Assembly (NCBI GenBank): GCA_963728495.1
Contig: CAVSKI010000009.1
Span: forward strand, 310,001-374,000
Reading direction: 5' to 3'
DNA length: 64,000 bases
Origin: JACVRW01 sp963728495
GTDB lineage: Bacteria; Actinomycetota; Thermoleophilia; Solirubrobacterales; Thermoleophilaceae
Positions 63,674 through 64,000 of the stretch are shown here, piece after piece. Both the position numbers and the translations under genes were made by a program. Every line of letters begins with the position of its first letter. Within the stretch, counting starts at the first letter, position 1. Under the pieces are notes generated by a model. It ran no database searches, was not told where the DNA came from, and worked only from the letters and a program-made list of their open reading frames with translations.

Positions 63674-64000
63674 CTAGGAGCGCTCGAGGTCCAGCAATCT
63701 CTGGCGTAACTCGGCGCCTCCGACGTACTCGGCCGGAGTCTCCAGTCCGCGCGTCACGCGATGGCAGGGGATCAGGATCGCCACAGGATTGGCGCCGAGT
63801 GCGCGGCCGCGCTCTCCTGCATCCGCGGGCGTTTCGAGGACATCGTACGACGCCTGACGTGCGCGCGGGATGGCCATGACCGCATGGAGGGTCTCTCTTC
63901 CGGGGAGCGCACTCCAGTCGATCTCACACCCGTGCGGGGTGTTTCCGGCCAGGTAGTCGGAGATCGCAGCTTTCGCGTCCGCGATGTGCTGACGAGCGGC
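63674..64000 (-). CDS. ogt: O6-alkylguanine-DNA alkyltransferase, 5' part beyond window
   Basis: The C-terminal 108 residues of a methylated-DNA-protein cysteine methyltransferase, open to the right-hand edge. The active-site motif is VAILIPCHRVTRG, whose Cys accepts the alkyl group irreversibly. Upstream is the helix-turn-helix segment MAIPRARQASYDVLETPADAGERGRALGANP, corresponding to the usual T-x-x-V-P-x-G-x-x-x-x-Y region, although the T and SYGE are changed. The tail has YVGGAELRQRLLDLE. The gene stops three bases before the membrane-protein start. Alkyltransferase is the best call; an Ada-type N-terminal domain cannot be excluded because the start is missing. Confidence 0.82.
   Translation of the reverse strand, partial: AARQHIADAKAAISDYLAGNTPHGCEIDWSALPGRETLHAVMAIPRARQASYDVLETPADAGERGRALGANPVAILIPCHRVTRGLETPAEYVGGAELRQRLLDLERS

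Noticed and set aside
1..64000. CRISPR arrays, insertion sequences and integron/attachment sites
   Set aside because: No regularly spaced direct repeats, transposase motifs, terminal inverted repeats with target duplications or tRNA-associated attachment sites were seen.

Overview
The window looks like chromosomal DNA of a GC-rich actinobacterium, most likely Thermoleophilia/Solirubrobacterales. This is inferred from the very high GC content, frequent GTG starts, four-base stop/start overlaps, and families typical of that group: secreted TolB-like and collar-domain proteins, BTAD regulators fused to binding proteins, DUF1206, and many PAP2 and diacylglycerol-kinase-like proteins. I found no rRNA, tRNA, CRISPR array, insertion sequence or phage. 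All gaps between genes are under about 300 bp.

Layout. 0-2.9 kb (leftward): the start of a LigD-type DNA ligase, a stand-alone LigD phosphoesterase, a zinc-type cation exporter, a metallo-beta-lactamase-fold hydrolase and a frameshifted membrane protein. 3-10.5 kb: an amino acid permease diverging from a sugar module, made of a twice-frameshifted GH13 glucosidase followed by a complete sugar ABC importer (binding lipoprotein, two permeases, ATPase). 10.6-21.8 kb: housekeeping and accessory genes, including a 2TM protein, a ParB-like protein, M24 peptidase, lytic-transglycosylase-like protein, lipid kinase, hydroxyacid dehydrogenase, VOC, YjbQ, SDR, GT4, YgjP-like peptidase, an ABC-2 exporter and enoyl-CoA hydratase. 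21.9-25 kb: UppP and a mini Tad-like cluster (two TadE-like proteins and a CpaE-like protein with a degenerate P-loop). 25-39 kb: regulator/transporter pairs (ArsR-MFS, TetR-MFS, PadR-aldehyde dehydrogenase) with visible palindromic operators, plus fatty-acid/PHA genes (acyl-CoA dehydrogenase, PHA synthase, CoA-transferase). 39-47.3 kb: a broken modA, PEP carboxylase, a secreted triple-collar protein, a secreted propeller and a PolX-PHP protein whose polymerase catalytic aspartates are missing.

47.4-57.3 kb is a lipid-phosphate island: an MFS-GT2-PAP2 triple fusion, a diacylglycerol-kinase-like protein, a PAP2, a DedA protein, another PAP2 and a PAP2-lipid-kinase fusion, with a class V aminotransferase in between. 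These proteins would act on polyprenyl- or diacylglycerol-phosphates at the membrane. DedA and the kinase are in one uninterrupted reading frame that runs antisense through a PAP2 gene.

58.3-62.9 kb is the most striking unit. A predicted single-pass regulator has an intracellular SARP/BTAD DNA-binding part, one membrane segment, an extracellular propeller and a LivK-type ligand-binding domain. It diverges from a two-gene operon encoding a small protein and a secreted TolB-like propeller. The 104-bp gap holds four heptamers at exact 11-bp spacing, the classical layout of a SARP operator. The window ends with a membrane protein and a partial O6-alkylguanine-DNA alkyltransferase.

Several genes (2.2-2.9, 4.7-6.1, 31.7-32.3, 39.1-39.8 and 54.2-54.4 kb) carry frameshifts or truncations although their protein sequence is otherwise well conserved. 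This points to either recent decay or assembly error.
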